Assembly (NCBI GenBank): GCA_022571535.1
Contig: JACZXR010000025.1
Location: forward strand, 1-11,949
From: Deltaproteobacteria bacterium
GTDB lineage: Bacteria > Desulfobacterota > Binatia > UBA9968 > CAXXLF01
DNA: 11,949 nucleotides
Reading direction: 5' to 3'
In this document: positions 6,902-11,949 of the stretch, one piece after another
Numbering within the stretch: position 1 is the stretch's first letter
How the letters are laid out: each line of letters opens with the position of its first letter
The notes under the pieces: model-generated
Seen by the model: only the letters and a program-made list of their open reading frames with translations
Database searches by the model: none
Told to the model about the DNA's origin: nothing
Made by a program: the position numbers and the translations under genes

Positions 6902-7055
6902 AATCAAGTTATATCGCCCACGGGGTTTGAATCCCCGTGTTCGACCAAAGGGAAGAGCTACCGCTTCTCCCCCCCTGTGGAGTAATGGACCGCGACTCCA
7001 CGGGGGAAACCCCATCGGTTTTGTGCCCGCAGCAAGCCGCGGGGTTACCCAATAA
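6902..7055 (-). repeat. Structured dispersed repeat, copy C (154 bp, with an extra hairpin)
   Basis: It shares with copy B the start AATCAAGTTATATCG, the block TCGACCAAAGGGAAGAGC, and the end GGGGTTACCCAATAA. It is 30 bases longer. Where B has CTTTGG, the 3' side of stem II, C holds a new hairpin (about 6974-7009) of about 12 bp pairing CCCCC-T-GTGGAGT with ACTCCACGGGGG. Stem III is CCCGCAGC-AA-GCCGCGGG; its single A-C mismatch becomes G-U on the minus strand. Stem I keeps CACGGGG/CCCCGTG but has two mismatches near its base. The copy ends 22 bases before the start of the next gene. Confidence 0.85.
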
Positions 7056-7063
7056 CAAATCAT

Positions 7064-7069
7064 AAGGAG
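7064..7069 (+). promoter_or_regulatory. Ribosome binding site deciding the start of the 182-aa gene
   Basis: AAGGAG lies eight bases before ATG 7078. An in-frame GTG at 7069 overlaps this site, so it is not the start. Confidence 0.7.
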
Positions 7070-7077
7070 TGATTGCC

Positions 7078-7626
7078 ATGAACAATCCTAGGATAGATAA
7101 CACGGCGCAACGATTGAACCGTCTGGAGCGGGATAACCTCCGGCTGAAGCAGCTAGCCGTCCTTGTACTTCTGGGGGTTGCCGCCATACTCTTCATGGGC
7201 CAATCAAAACCCCAAGAAGGTGCCAAGGTGGTGGAGGCTGAAAGGTTTATTCTACGAGATGAGAGCGGGAAGGTTCGAGCCAGACTAGAGGTCGTCAAGG
7301 AGAAGGTGGGCCTTGATTTTCACGATGAGGATGGAACCATTCGCGCTAGCCTGACCTTGATTAGAGATGGGGCGCCTAGCCTGAACCTTTACGACAAGGA
7401 CGGCAATAGGCGTGCCATACTTGGATATACCGAGCTTGAAAGCACACGTGGGGTAACGATGCTTAAAAACACACCCACAGGAATGAGAACAAAGTATCAA
7501 ATCTTGTCTACCGGGACAGTCAAGAGAGCAGAGTCTTCCTTGGTGTTATTTGACAAGGACAGAAAGGTCATCTGGCGTGCGCCAGTCGACCCGGTTTGTA
7601 TAACATGCGGGTATAAACTACCTTAG
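7078..7626 (+). CDS. Membrane-anchored coiled-coil protein with four short beta-type repeats, function unknown
   Basis: The 182-aa protein starts with a short coiled-coil helix (about residues 9-26, QRLNRLERDNLRLKQ). A single membrane segment follows (26-41, ending LFMGQS). The rest, probably outside the cytoplasm, carries four related segments of the form hydrophobic-x-L-x-D-x-x-G-x-x-R-A-x-L: RFILRDESGKVRARLE (56-71), GLDFHDEDGTIRASLT (78-93), SLNLYDKDGNRRAILG (101-116) and a degenerate SLVLFDKDRKVIWRA (154-168). It ends with a CxxC pair (CITC, 174-177). I recall similar unnamed proteins in environmental genomes but can assign no function. The repeats suggest a small beta-sheet or beta-solenoid scaffold. 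The gene stands alone, preceded by repeat C and followed by about 370 bases without a clear gene. Confidence 0.8.
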   Translation: MNNPRIDNTAQRLNRLERDNLRLKQLAVLVLLGVAAILFMGQSKPQEGAKVVEAERFILRDESGKVRARLEVVKEKVGLDFHDEDGTIRASLTLIRDGAPSLNLYDKDGNRRAILGYTELESTRGVTMLKNTPTGMRTKYQILSTGTVKRAESSLVLFDKDRKVIWRAPVDPVCITCGYKLP

Positions 7627-7875
7627 TCCAAATGAGAGGAAGATCCTGCAAGAATCGTTAAAAAAGAGTCGACAGCTGTTGGCGAATGCAGTCTTTGGAG
7701 CTGCCGACCCCCTCACGCAACCTCCAATATCCGCTCGGGTTTACGTTTTTTGTCACCTTGCTTTCCTCAGGTGTATCACTAGTCCAAACTTTAAGATCAG
7801 GGAATCGCGTGTGGCTTGCTAGAGCCCAGGCAAGAGCAGAAATAATAAATGCTCTATTTTTATCCAATCGGCCCC

Positions 7876-7899
7876 CCGCATGTTTGCGGCACGATTTTT
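7876..7899 (+). terminator. Weak terminator-like hairpin
   Basis: CCGCA-TGTT-TGCGG at 7876-7889 is a perfect 5-bp stem, followed after five bases by TTTTT (7895-7899). The stem is short and the T tract is not adjacent, so this is weak evidence for the end of the 7078 transcript. Confidence 0.25.
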
Positions 7900-7909
7900 G
7901 CTATATAAT
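7881..7909 (+). promoter_or_regulatory. Extended -10 promoter candidate for the 105-aa gene
   Basis: TGCTATATAAT at 7899-7909 offers an extended -10 (TGC-TATATA) or a perfect TATAAT (7904-7909). The -35 is weak (TGTTTG, 7881-7886). The start codon follows about 90 bases downstream. Confidence 0.4.
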
Positions 7910-7995
7910 TTATTAATATCCACCCCAAAAGCTGGCAGCAACAAATATGATAAAGAACACGCTTTTTTCACTGTTATGAATAGAGGAAGGACACT

Positions 7996-8313
7996 ATGGA
8001 AGTTGTCGCGCTGATCATTTCTGGCATCGCATTGTTTATTGCGGTCATTGCGTTTCAAAGAACCGGCGGCTTCAAAGACCTCCGGGGCCGAACCAGTGCT
8101 GTTAGCTCTAGGACACAGATGGTTAGAAATGACCTCCAGCGCCGAGTCGAAGTCGTTAGCTCATTGACACAAAAGGTGAGGGATCGAGCCGCTAATATTC
8201 TTGAGGGGCTCGAACGAATTATCCGTGGCAAAGGGAAAAATAGAAACCATCAAGGAAACGCGGCTAACGAGATTGTGAGAAGGCGATCGGCCCGCACTCC
8301 ACGACGGGATTAA
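7996..8313 (+). CDS. Small membrane protein with amphipathic helix, function unknown
   Basis: The 105-aa protein opens with one membrane helix (residues 3-20, VVALIISGIALFIAVIAF). A long charged helical stretch follows (about 33-78), containing two related segments, SAVSSRTQMVRNDLQRRVE and EVVSSLTQKVRDRAANILE. It ends in a strongly basic tail (RRRSARTPRRD). The layout recalls small single-span proteins of the YtxH/DUF948 kind, but this is resemblance only. The start is supported by AGAGGAAGG at 7982-7990, five bases before the ATG. It sits alone between long spacers. The internal helical repeat is also visible in the DNA (GTTAGCTC followed by ACACA twice, about 57 bases apart). Confidence 0.65.
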   Translation: MEVVALIISGIALFIAVIAFQRTGGFKDLRGRTSAVSSRTQMVRNDLQRRVEVVSSLTQKVRDRAANILEGLERIIRGKGKNRNHQGNAANEIVRRRSARTPRRD

Positions 8314-8598
8314 TCCAGTAACTTCGCATGCTCCAGTCAGGTGTGAACTTGGACAGTGTGTTTCAGAGACACAGGGACACTTTGAAGGCCCGTCCTGGTT
8401 CTTATGCGGTTCGGCCCGTAAATTCTTTACAGTGCTCCAAATCAATAACAGCTGCAAGCCGAGTCGAGCGCCCACTATTTAGCGGAATTCTCGTATTCAA
8501 TCGGCTGGGTAGGTGAGGAAACTCAAGCGAAACGCAAGAGAGTAAGGAAAGGGGTTTTCGGATAAGAGTTGCCTTAGAGTCCCGGACCCACATCACCC
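8314..8598. other. Spacer between the 105-aa and 194-aa genes
   Basis: A 62-codon plus frame (8328-8516) and a 64-codon minus frame (8402-8596) overlap each other, lack ribosome sites and resemble nothing I know. No clear promoter or terminator was seen. Confidence 0.4.
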
Positions 8599-9183
8599 AT
8601 GAGTAATTTCAATAGGCTGAGTTTTTTTGAGATTATCCTGGCAACTCTGTTGCTTATTGGAATCCATCCACCATTATTGGGTGCACTAATCCCGTCAAGT
8701 GACAGTGGGGCCGCCATCCAAATGGGGAAGGATATTGCTAGAATAGCTGCTGAGGCCACGGCATCAAGCAGTATCCCTAAATTCAAAAGAGAAATTGTCA
8801 TTTACGAATACTGCGCTGTTCTTTTTCATCTAACAGACCAAGTCGCCTCCAACAAGTTTGAATCTAAAGAGCGAAAGAAATTTATGAATTTGGTTAATGC
8901 TGGACTGAATGCACAACTTACTATCCTGAAATCTGAGCGCGTATTGAACCCAAACATCAATATTGGAGAAATTTTGAAACTTATCAACAAACGTCAGGTA
9001 ATGTACTCCAAATACGACTCTCAATTTGCCGGATCTTTACCTTGGGCATTTGGAAAGTGGATGGCAAAGATCCTAGATACCCCACAGGACCTAAACACAA
9101 TACTGGAACATACGTATATCATGTGGCAAAGCTTCGAGAGGTTAAATGTCACGGATAGAATGGTTTCGTTAGAGGCAGAGTAA
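8599..9183 (+). CDS. Membrane-anchored hypothetical protein, AT-rich gene
   Basis: The 194-aa protein has one N-terminal membrane segment or uncleaved signal (about residues 9-31, FFEIILATLLLIGIHPPLLGA). The remaining 160-residue soluble domain is rich in helix-forming and charged residues (for example FESKERKKFMNLVNAGLNAQ and ILKLINKRQVMYSKYD). No family is recognised. An in-frame stop at 8575-8577 makes ATG 8599 the first possible start, yet no ribosome site precedes it, so translation may be weak or begin at a later codon. The gene is clearly AT-richer than the bactofilin and flavin-enzyme genes to its right. Its TAA directly abuts palindromic element D, so the native 3' end may have been replaced by that element. 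Confidence 0.65.
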   Translation: MSNFNRLSFFEIILATLLLIGIHPPLLGALIPSSDSGAAIQMGKDIARIAAEATASSSIPKFKREIVIYEYCAVLFHLTDQVASNKFESKERKKFMNLVNAGLNAQLTILKSERVLNPNINIGEILKLINKRQVMYSKYDSQFAGSLPWAFGKWMAKILDTPQDLNTILEHTYIMWQSFERLNVTDRMVSLEAE

Positions 9184-9287
9184 ACCCCGTACCACGGACT
9201 TACGTCCGTGGTTTTAGGGCTTGCCCTTCGGGAACTTCAGAACATTCATCCCTGCATTTACGTACAGGGCGTTCTGTGGTACGGGGT
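9184..9287. repeat. Palindromic element D (104 bp, cloverleaf-like, 12-bp perfect inverted ends)
   Basis: Its ends are perfect inverted repeats, ACCCCGTACCAC (9184-9195) and GTGGTACGGGGT (9276-9287). Inside are ACCACGGAC-TTAC-GTCCGTGGT (9191-9212), AGGGCTTGCCCT (9216-9227), CAGAAC (9238-9243) with GTTCTG (9270-9275), and CCCTG (9250-9254) with CAGGG (9265-9269). The ACCAC block can pair with either of two GTGGT blocks, giving two exclusive folds. It has no close sequence match to copies A-C but the same style (ACCCCG ends, CTTG loops). It could be a short non-autonomous mobile element (IS200/IS605-type or MITE) or a structured RNA. No clear target duplication beyond AA is seen. Confidence 0.8.
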
Positions 9288-9317
9288 AAACGCAATTCGA
9301 ACTTTCTCTCTGCTGGC

Positions 9318-9357
9318 GAGAACCGGCGGTTCACATTGAAGCACCGTTCTCTTTTTT
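9318..9357 (+). terminator. Rho-independent-type terminator downstream of the 194-aa gene
   Basis: GAGAAC (9318-9323) pairs with GTTCTC (9346-9351), extended by GG/CC past one bulge. T6 (9352-9357) follows directly. An alternative inner hairpin GAACC-GGC-GGTTC exists. Confidence 0.55.
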
Positions 9358-9509
9358 GCCTACCCGCTCACCATCCAAAAAGGCGTAACGAGGTCCTCGT
9401 TTAGATTGCAGCGCGGTTTTTTCGATACCCGCCAAGCTATCCCTGACCCTCCCTTTCCTTGACACGACGCTCCGCCTGGGTCAATAGTAGAATTTTCTAT
9501 GTTTTACCC

Positions 9510-9517
9510 AAGGAGGG
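9510..9517 (+). promoter_or_regulatory. Ribosome binding site deciding the bactofilin start
   Basis: AAGGAGGG is a near-perfect Shine-Dalgarno eight bases before ATG 9526. An in-frame ATG at 9499 lies upstream of this site and is rejected. Confidence 0.75.
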
Positions 9518-9525
9518 ATCTTGTC

Positions 9526-10008
9526 ATGTCGCTCTGGAGACCACTGAGGCAAAAAGAGAAACCCCAAAACGAAACCGGGGAGGCCAAGGGCCTCTTATCT
9601 CCCCTCGGCTCGATCGGCCCAACAGACCAGCGCCTCGATAATCTGGCACCCCTCATCGCCCCGGGCCTGGTGATCGAGGGGAAAATAGAGGGGACCGGTC
9701 ACGTGCGCATTGCGGGCCGCTTCAAGGGAAAGGTCTCTATAAAGGGTGATCTGACCATCGAACCTGGGGCTCACATCAGCGGAGAGGTTCGGGCCGAGAA
9801 CGTTGTGCTCAAGGGCAAAGTGGAAGGTAACATTCACGCCACCTCCCGGGTACAGCTCTTAGAGACCGGGGTGCTCATCGGGGACCTAAAGGCCTCCTCG
9901 CTGACGGTAGCCACCGGATCGAGCATGCGCGGGAAGGTCGAGTTCGGGTGGGGTGAGCCAGAGGCCGAGAAGGTCCAGGTCAGTGCTGGAGGGGGGCCCG
10001 CTCTATGA
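9526..10008 (+). CDS. Bactofilin (polymer-forming cytoskeletal protein)
   Basis: The 160-aa protein has a flexible charged N-terminal region (residues 1-42). A right-handed beta-helix core of about 95 residues follows (44-140), with the glycine-spaced hydrophobic turns typical of bactofilins: LVIEGKIEGTGHVRIAG, KGKVSIKGDLTIEPGAHIS, GEVRAENVVLKGKVEGNI, then VLIGDLKASSLTVATGS. A short Pro/Glu/Gly-rich tail ends it. Bactofilins self-assemble without nucleotides into filaments at the inner face of the membrane and act in cell shape, stalk or polarity functions. The stop overlaps the next start (ATGA at 10005-10008), indicating translational coupling to the zinc-ribbon protein. The role in this organism is unknown. 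Confidence 0.9.
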   Translation: MSLWRPLRQKEKPQNETGEAKGLLSPLGSIGPTDQRLDNLAPLIAPGLVIEGKIEGTGHVRIAGRFKGKVSIKGDLTIEPGAHISGEVRAENVVLKGKVEGNIHATSRVQLLETGVLIGDLKASSLTVATGSSMRGKVEFGWGEPEAEKVQVSAGGGPAL

Positions 10009-10352
10009 CCTCGGTCAGCTCCGCCCTTCCCAGTGAGGCTCGGATCTGTCCTCACTGCAAGGAGACGATCCTAAAGAGCGCATCCGTCTGCCCTGCCTGT
10101 CACCATTACCTGCAATTCGACGCGGTCAGGACAGGGGTTTCCCCAAGCATTTGCCCGCTTCGGATCGAGGGGACGTTACGTCATCCGGACAGGGAGAAGC
10201 CATGCGAGTACTCGGTTGTTCTGGAGGTCTGCGACGAGGGCGGGGAGGTGATCTCGCGTCGGGTAATGAACGTCGGGACCATTCACGCTGCAGAGGTCCG
10301 GACCTTCTCTGTCCGGGTGGAGGTCTCCTCCCACGACAAGCCTGCCGTCTGA
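10005..10352 (+). CDS. Small zinc-ribbon protein with C-terminal beta domain, coupled to bactofilin
   Basis: The 115-aa protein opens with a zinc ribbon made of CPHC (C15, C18) and CPAC (C29, C32). The remaining 75 residues alternate hydrophobic and polar (RIEGTLRHPDRE, EYSVVLEVCDEGGEVISRRV, then EVRTFSVRVEV). They resemble the small beta-sandwich FxLYD-type domains, in which one strand describes an extracytoplasmic-style binary property; this assignment is tentative. No membrane segment is present, so a cytoplasmic adaptor to the bactofilin filament is plausible but is inference from the ATGA overlap. The start ATG sits within the bactofilin stop and lacks its own strong ribosome site, as expected for coupled translation. 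Confidence 0.75.
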   Translation: MTSVSSALPSEARICPHCKETILKSASVCPACHHYLQFDAVRTGVSPSICPLRIEGTLRHPDREKPCEYSVVLEVCDEGGEVISRRVMNVGTIHAAEVRTFSVRVEVSSHDKPAV

Positions 10353-10497
10353 GCAGCCTGGATCTCCCCAAAGGCAAAAGAAACCCAGCCCTGTCTCTGC
10401 AGGTTAAAAGAACTATGTTCAGAGTTGGCTAATGGGACGGAGAATTGATGGTGGTAGTGTCCATCGGTCAACCCAACCTAAAGGGAGAGAAAAAAGC

Positions 10498-11526
10498 ATG
10501 TCGGAAGGGAGCACCAGTTTCGGCCTCACGATATCGAACCGGAGCCTGCTCATCAGAGGCGTGGAGGCAAAAGAGGTCATCGACATGGCCGTGAAGGCGG
10601 AGGCAACGGGCGTCCTCCAGGCTATCTGGGTAGGAGACAGCATCCTCAGCAAGCCTCGATTGGAATGTATTGCCCTATTGGGGGCGATCGCCGGATGTAC
10701 CTCTCGGCTCCGACTCGGGGTGGCCTGCATGGCCACCATAACCCAGCGCAATCCAGTAGTCTTCGGCCTGCAGTGGGCAAGCCTGGACGTCATCTCCGCA
10801 GGTCGCACGTACCTCGCAGCCTGCATGGGATACCCGGCCAGCCAACACCCGGCTGCCGCCAAAGAACTTGAGGTGATGGGCATCGCCAGCAAAGAACGGC
10901 CTGGGCGACTGGAGGAGATGATTCAGGCACTGCGCGTCCTCTGGTCTGACGAACACGCCACGTTCCACGGAAAATACTATTCCTTTGAAGACGTCAACCT
11001 TCTACCCAAGCCCATCCAGCAGCCTTGCCCGATCACCATCGCGGCCACTCCACGGGAGAACAACATCGGCGCACAAGGAGTCGAGCGGGCCTTGAGGAGG
11101 ATCGCCCGTTACGCCGACGGGTGGATGACAAATCAGATAAAGCTTGAAACGTTCAAAGATTACCTGTCACGGATCCAAATAATGCTCGTCGAGGAAGGCC
11201 GAGACCCCGATCAATTCAAGACCTCTCTGTATTATGGCATCTGTGTGAACGATGACCGGGACGAGGCCTTCCGCGAGGCCAAGACCTTCCTCGACGCGTA
11301 TTATCTCCGGAACTTTACCCGGGAGGGGGTGGAGATCTGGACCGCCTGCGGGCCGCTTGACCATTGCGTGAGGTGCATCCAAAGCTTCGTGGATGCAGGC
11401 GTCGACCACATCACCATCCGGCCGATCGGCCGGGACCTAGACCGGCAGTTTGCCCTCTACGTCAACGAGGTCCTGCCGGCATTGGGGGTAACCAGGGAGA
11501 GTACGGTTGCGAACAAGATCCGGTGA
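10498..11526 (+). CDS. Luciferase-like (LLM class) flavin- or F420-dependent oxidoreductase
   Basis: The 342-aa protein matches bacterial luciferase-like TIM-barrel oxidoreductases. It has an N-terminal strand FGLTISNRSLL (residues 8-18), AIWVGDSILSKPRLECIALLG near 42-62, and RLRLGVACMATITQRNPVVF near 70-89. Further on are RPGRLEEMIQALRVLWSDE, then FHGKYYSFEDVNLLPKPIQQP and PITIAATP, which are typical of the family's substrate-pocket and core regions. Members reduce or oxygenate substrates with FMN or coenzyme F420; which cofactor is used here cannot be read. An in-frame ATG at 10432 is rejected because AAAGGGAGAG lies just before ATG 10498. A UbiD-family gene follows after 24 bases on the same strand, so the pair probably works in one catabolic or biosynthetic route. 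Confidence 0.87.
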   Translation: MSEGSTSFGLTISNRSLLIRGVEAKEVIDMAVKAEATGVLQAIWVGDSILSKPRLECIALLGAIAGCTSRLRLGVACMATITQRNPVVFGLQWASLDVISAGRTYLAACMGYPASQHPAAAKELEVMGIASKERPGRLEEMIQALRVLWSDEHATFHGKYYSFEDVNLLPKPIQQPCPITIAATPRENNIGAQGVERALRRIARYADGWMTNQIKLETFKDYLSRIQIMLVEEGRDPDQFKTSLYYGICVNDDRDEAFREAKTFLDAYYLRNFTREGVEIWTACGPLDHCVRCIQSFVDAGVDHITIRPIGRDLDRQFALYVNEVLPALGVTRESTVANKIR

Positions 11527-11550
11527 AGTTTTGAAAGGAAGAAAACGTTA

Positions 11551-11949
11551 ATGGGCGTCTGCTTTAGAGATTACCTGGAGAGGCTAAGGGAGCAAAATGA
11601 GCTTCTCGAAATCTCCAGGCCTGTGGACTTAAGAAATATCGCGGCCCTGGTCCCACAGTCGGAAAAGGCCCTGTTTTTTACCAAGCCCCTTGGCTACTCG
11701 ATCCCGGTGGTCTCCGGCCTCCTCCAATCGAGAAACCGCCTCGCGCTCGCAATCGAGGTCCCTTACGTGAAGATCCAGGAAAAACTCCAGCGGGCCATGG
11801 AGCAACCCATCGAGCCCAAGCTGGTTCGAGATGGTCCGGTAAAAGAGGTAGTGCTGGAAAAAGATCAAGTGGACCTCTATCGGCTCCCCGTGCCGATCTT
11901 TTCGACCCTGGACGGAGGGCCCATGATCACAGGAGCCGTCGTAATTGCC
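11551..11949 (+). CDS. UbiD-family prenyl-FMN-dependent decarboxylase (N-terminal part)
   Basis: The first 133 codons are present; the frame is open to the window edge. FRDYLERLREQNELLEISRPVD (residues 5-26) and the DLYRLPVPIFSTLDGGPMITGAVVI segment (108-132) are the usual opening and first conserved block of UbiD enzymes, where Leu-Pro-rich and D-G-G-P-x-I-T-G motifs lead into the prFMN-binding site. Family members reversibly (de)carboxylate aromatic, heteroaromatic or unsaturated acids and need a UbiX prenyltransferase to supply prFMN. The catalytic E-D-E triad would lie beyond the window. The ribosome site is GAAAGGAAG, 10 bases before the ATG. Co-orientation with the flavin oxidoreductase suggests one operon. 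The substrate is not deducible. Confidence 0.92.
   Translation, partial: MGVCFRDYLERLREQNELLEISRPVDLRNIAALVPQSEKALFFTKPLGYSIPVVSGLLQSRNRLALAIEVPYVKIQEKLQRAMEQPIEPKLVRDGPVKEVVLEKDQVDLYRLPVPIFSTLDGGPMITGAVVIA

Larger units (their letters stand above)
7627..7995. other. Spacer between the 182-aa and 105-aa genes
   Basis: No convincing gene is seen. Frames of 69-79 codons exist on the minus strand (7658-7867 and 7819-8058) and 76 on the plus (7686-7916), but none has a ribosome site or a known domain. The right end carries a small hairpin and a promoter-like sequence, listed separately. Confidence 0.45.
9288..9525. other. Spacer before bactofilin with terminator and degenerate tandem repeat
   Basis: No gene is seen. 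Two related units of about 50 bases (9316-9367 and 9382-9432) share GGCG, ATTG.AGC, a T6 tract and ACCCGC at matching places. TTGACA at 9459-9464 is a perfect -35, but only poor -10 candidates (AATAGT with an 18-base spacer, TAGAAT with 23) follow. Confidence 0.4.

Noticed and set aside
1..7055. CRISPR array from repeats A-C
   Set aside because: The copies are kilobases apart, with long multi-hairpin units and no spacers or cas genes.
7658..7867. Minus-strand 69-codon frame
   Set aside because: No ribosome site, no recognised domain, and it overlaps equally open frames on the other strand.
9184..9287. Retron-like or riboswitch ncRNA for element D
   Set aside because: No reverse transcriptase is nearby and no known riboswitch motif is visible; a mobile palindromic element is the simpler reading.
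9459..9493. Promoter for bactofilin from TTGACA
   Set aside because: A perfect -35, but no acceptable -10 at 16-18 bases; mentioned only within the spacer entry.

Overview
The window looks like a chromosomal segment of an uncultured, probably Gram-negative soil or sediment bacterium. It carries a TRAP transporter, a class A FAD monooxygenase, an Asp/Glu-racemase-superfamily enzyme, a luciferase-like flavin monooxygenase, a UbiD decarboxylase and a bactofilin. That mixture would fit Tectomicrobia-, Rokubacteria-, NC10- or delta-proteobacteria-like lineages, but no marker here fixes the taxon.

Left part (1-4855, all genes on the minus strand): a catabolic cluster read right to left. It comprises a decayed dctP (TRAP binding protein), intact dctQ and dctM, an FAD-dependent aromatic-ring-type monooxygenase with its own sigma70-like promoter, and a maleate isomerase/arylmalonate decarboxylase-like protein. 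Two direct copies of a structured repeat (A at the left edge, B at 2246-2369) bracket the monooxygenase-racemase pair. The TRAP system has lost its binding protein through a lost start codon, two frameshifts and a large internal deletion.

Middle (4856-7055): gene-poor DNA holding one IS630-type insertion sequence. Its DDE transposase is split by an extra base in an A8 run. Then comes the third repeat copy (C), which carries an extra hairpin.

Centre right (7056-9300): three plus-strand membrane-anchored proteins of unknown function, with AT-richer composition and long spacers. One is a coiled-coil/TM protein with four short beta-type repeats, one a 105-aa TM plus amphipathic-helix protein, and one a 194-aa single-TM protein. 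The stop codon of the last abuts a different, cloverleaf-like palindromic element (D), followed by a rho-independent-type terminator.

Right part (9500-11949, plus strand, GC-rich): bactofilin translationally coupled to a small zinc-ribbon protein, then a luciferase-like oxidoreductase followed after 24 bases by a UbiD-family decarboxylase that runs off the window.

The most unusual signal is the A/B/C repeat family. The three copies keep base-paired stems while their sequences change, and mismatches that would be A-C on the plus strand become G-U on the minus strand. This suggests a structured RNA or a mobile element folded from the minus strand. No protein partner was found in the window.
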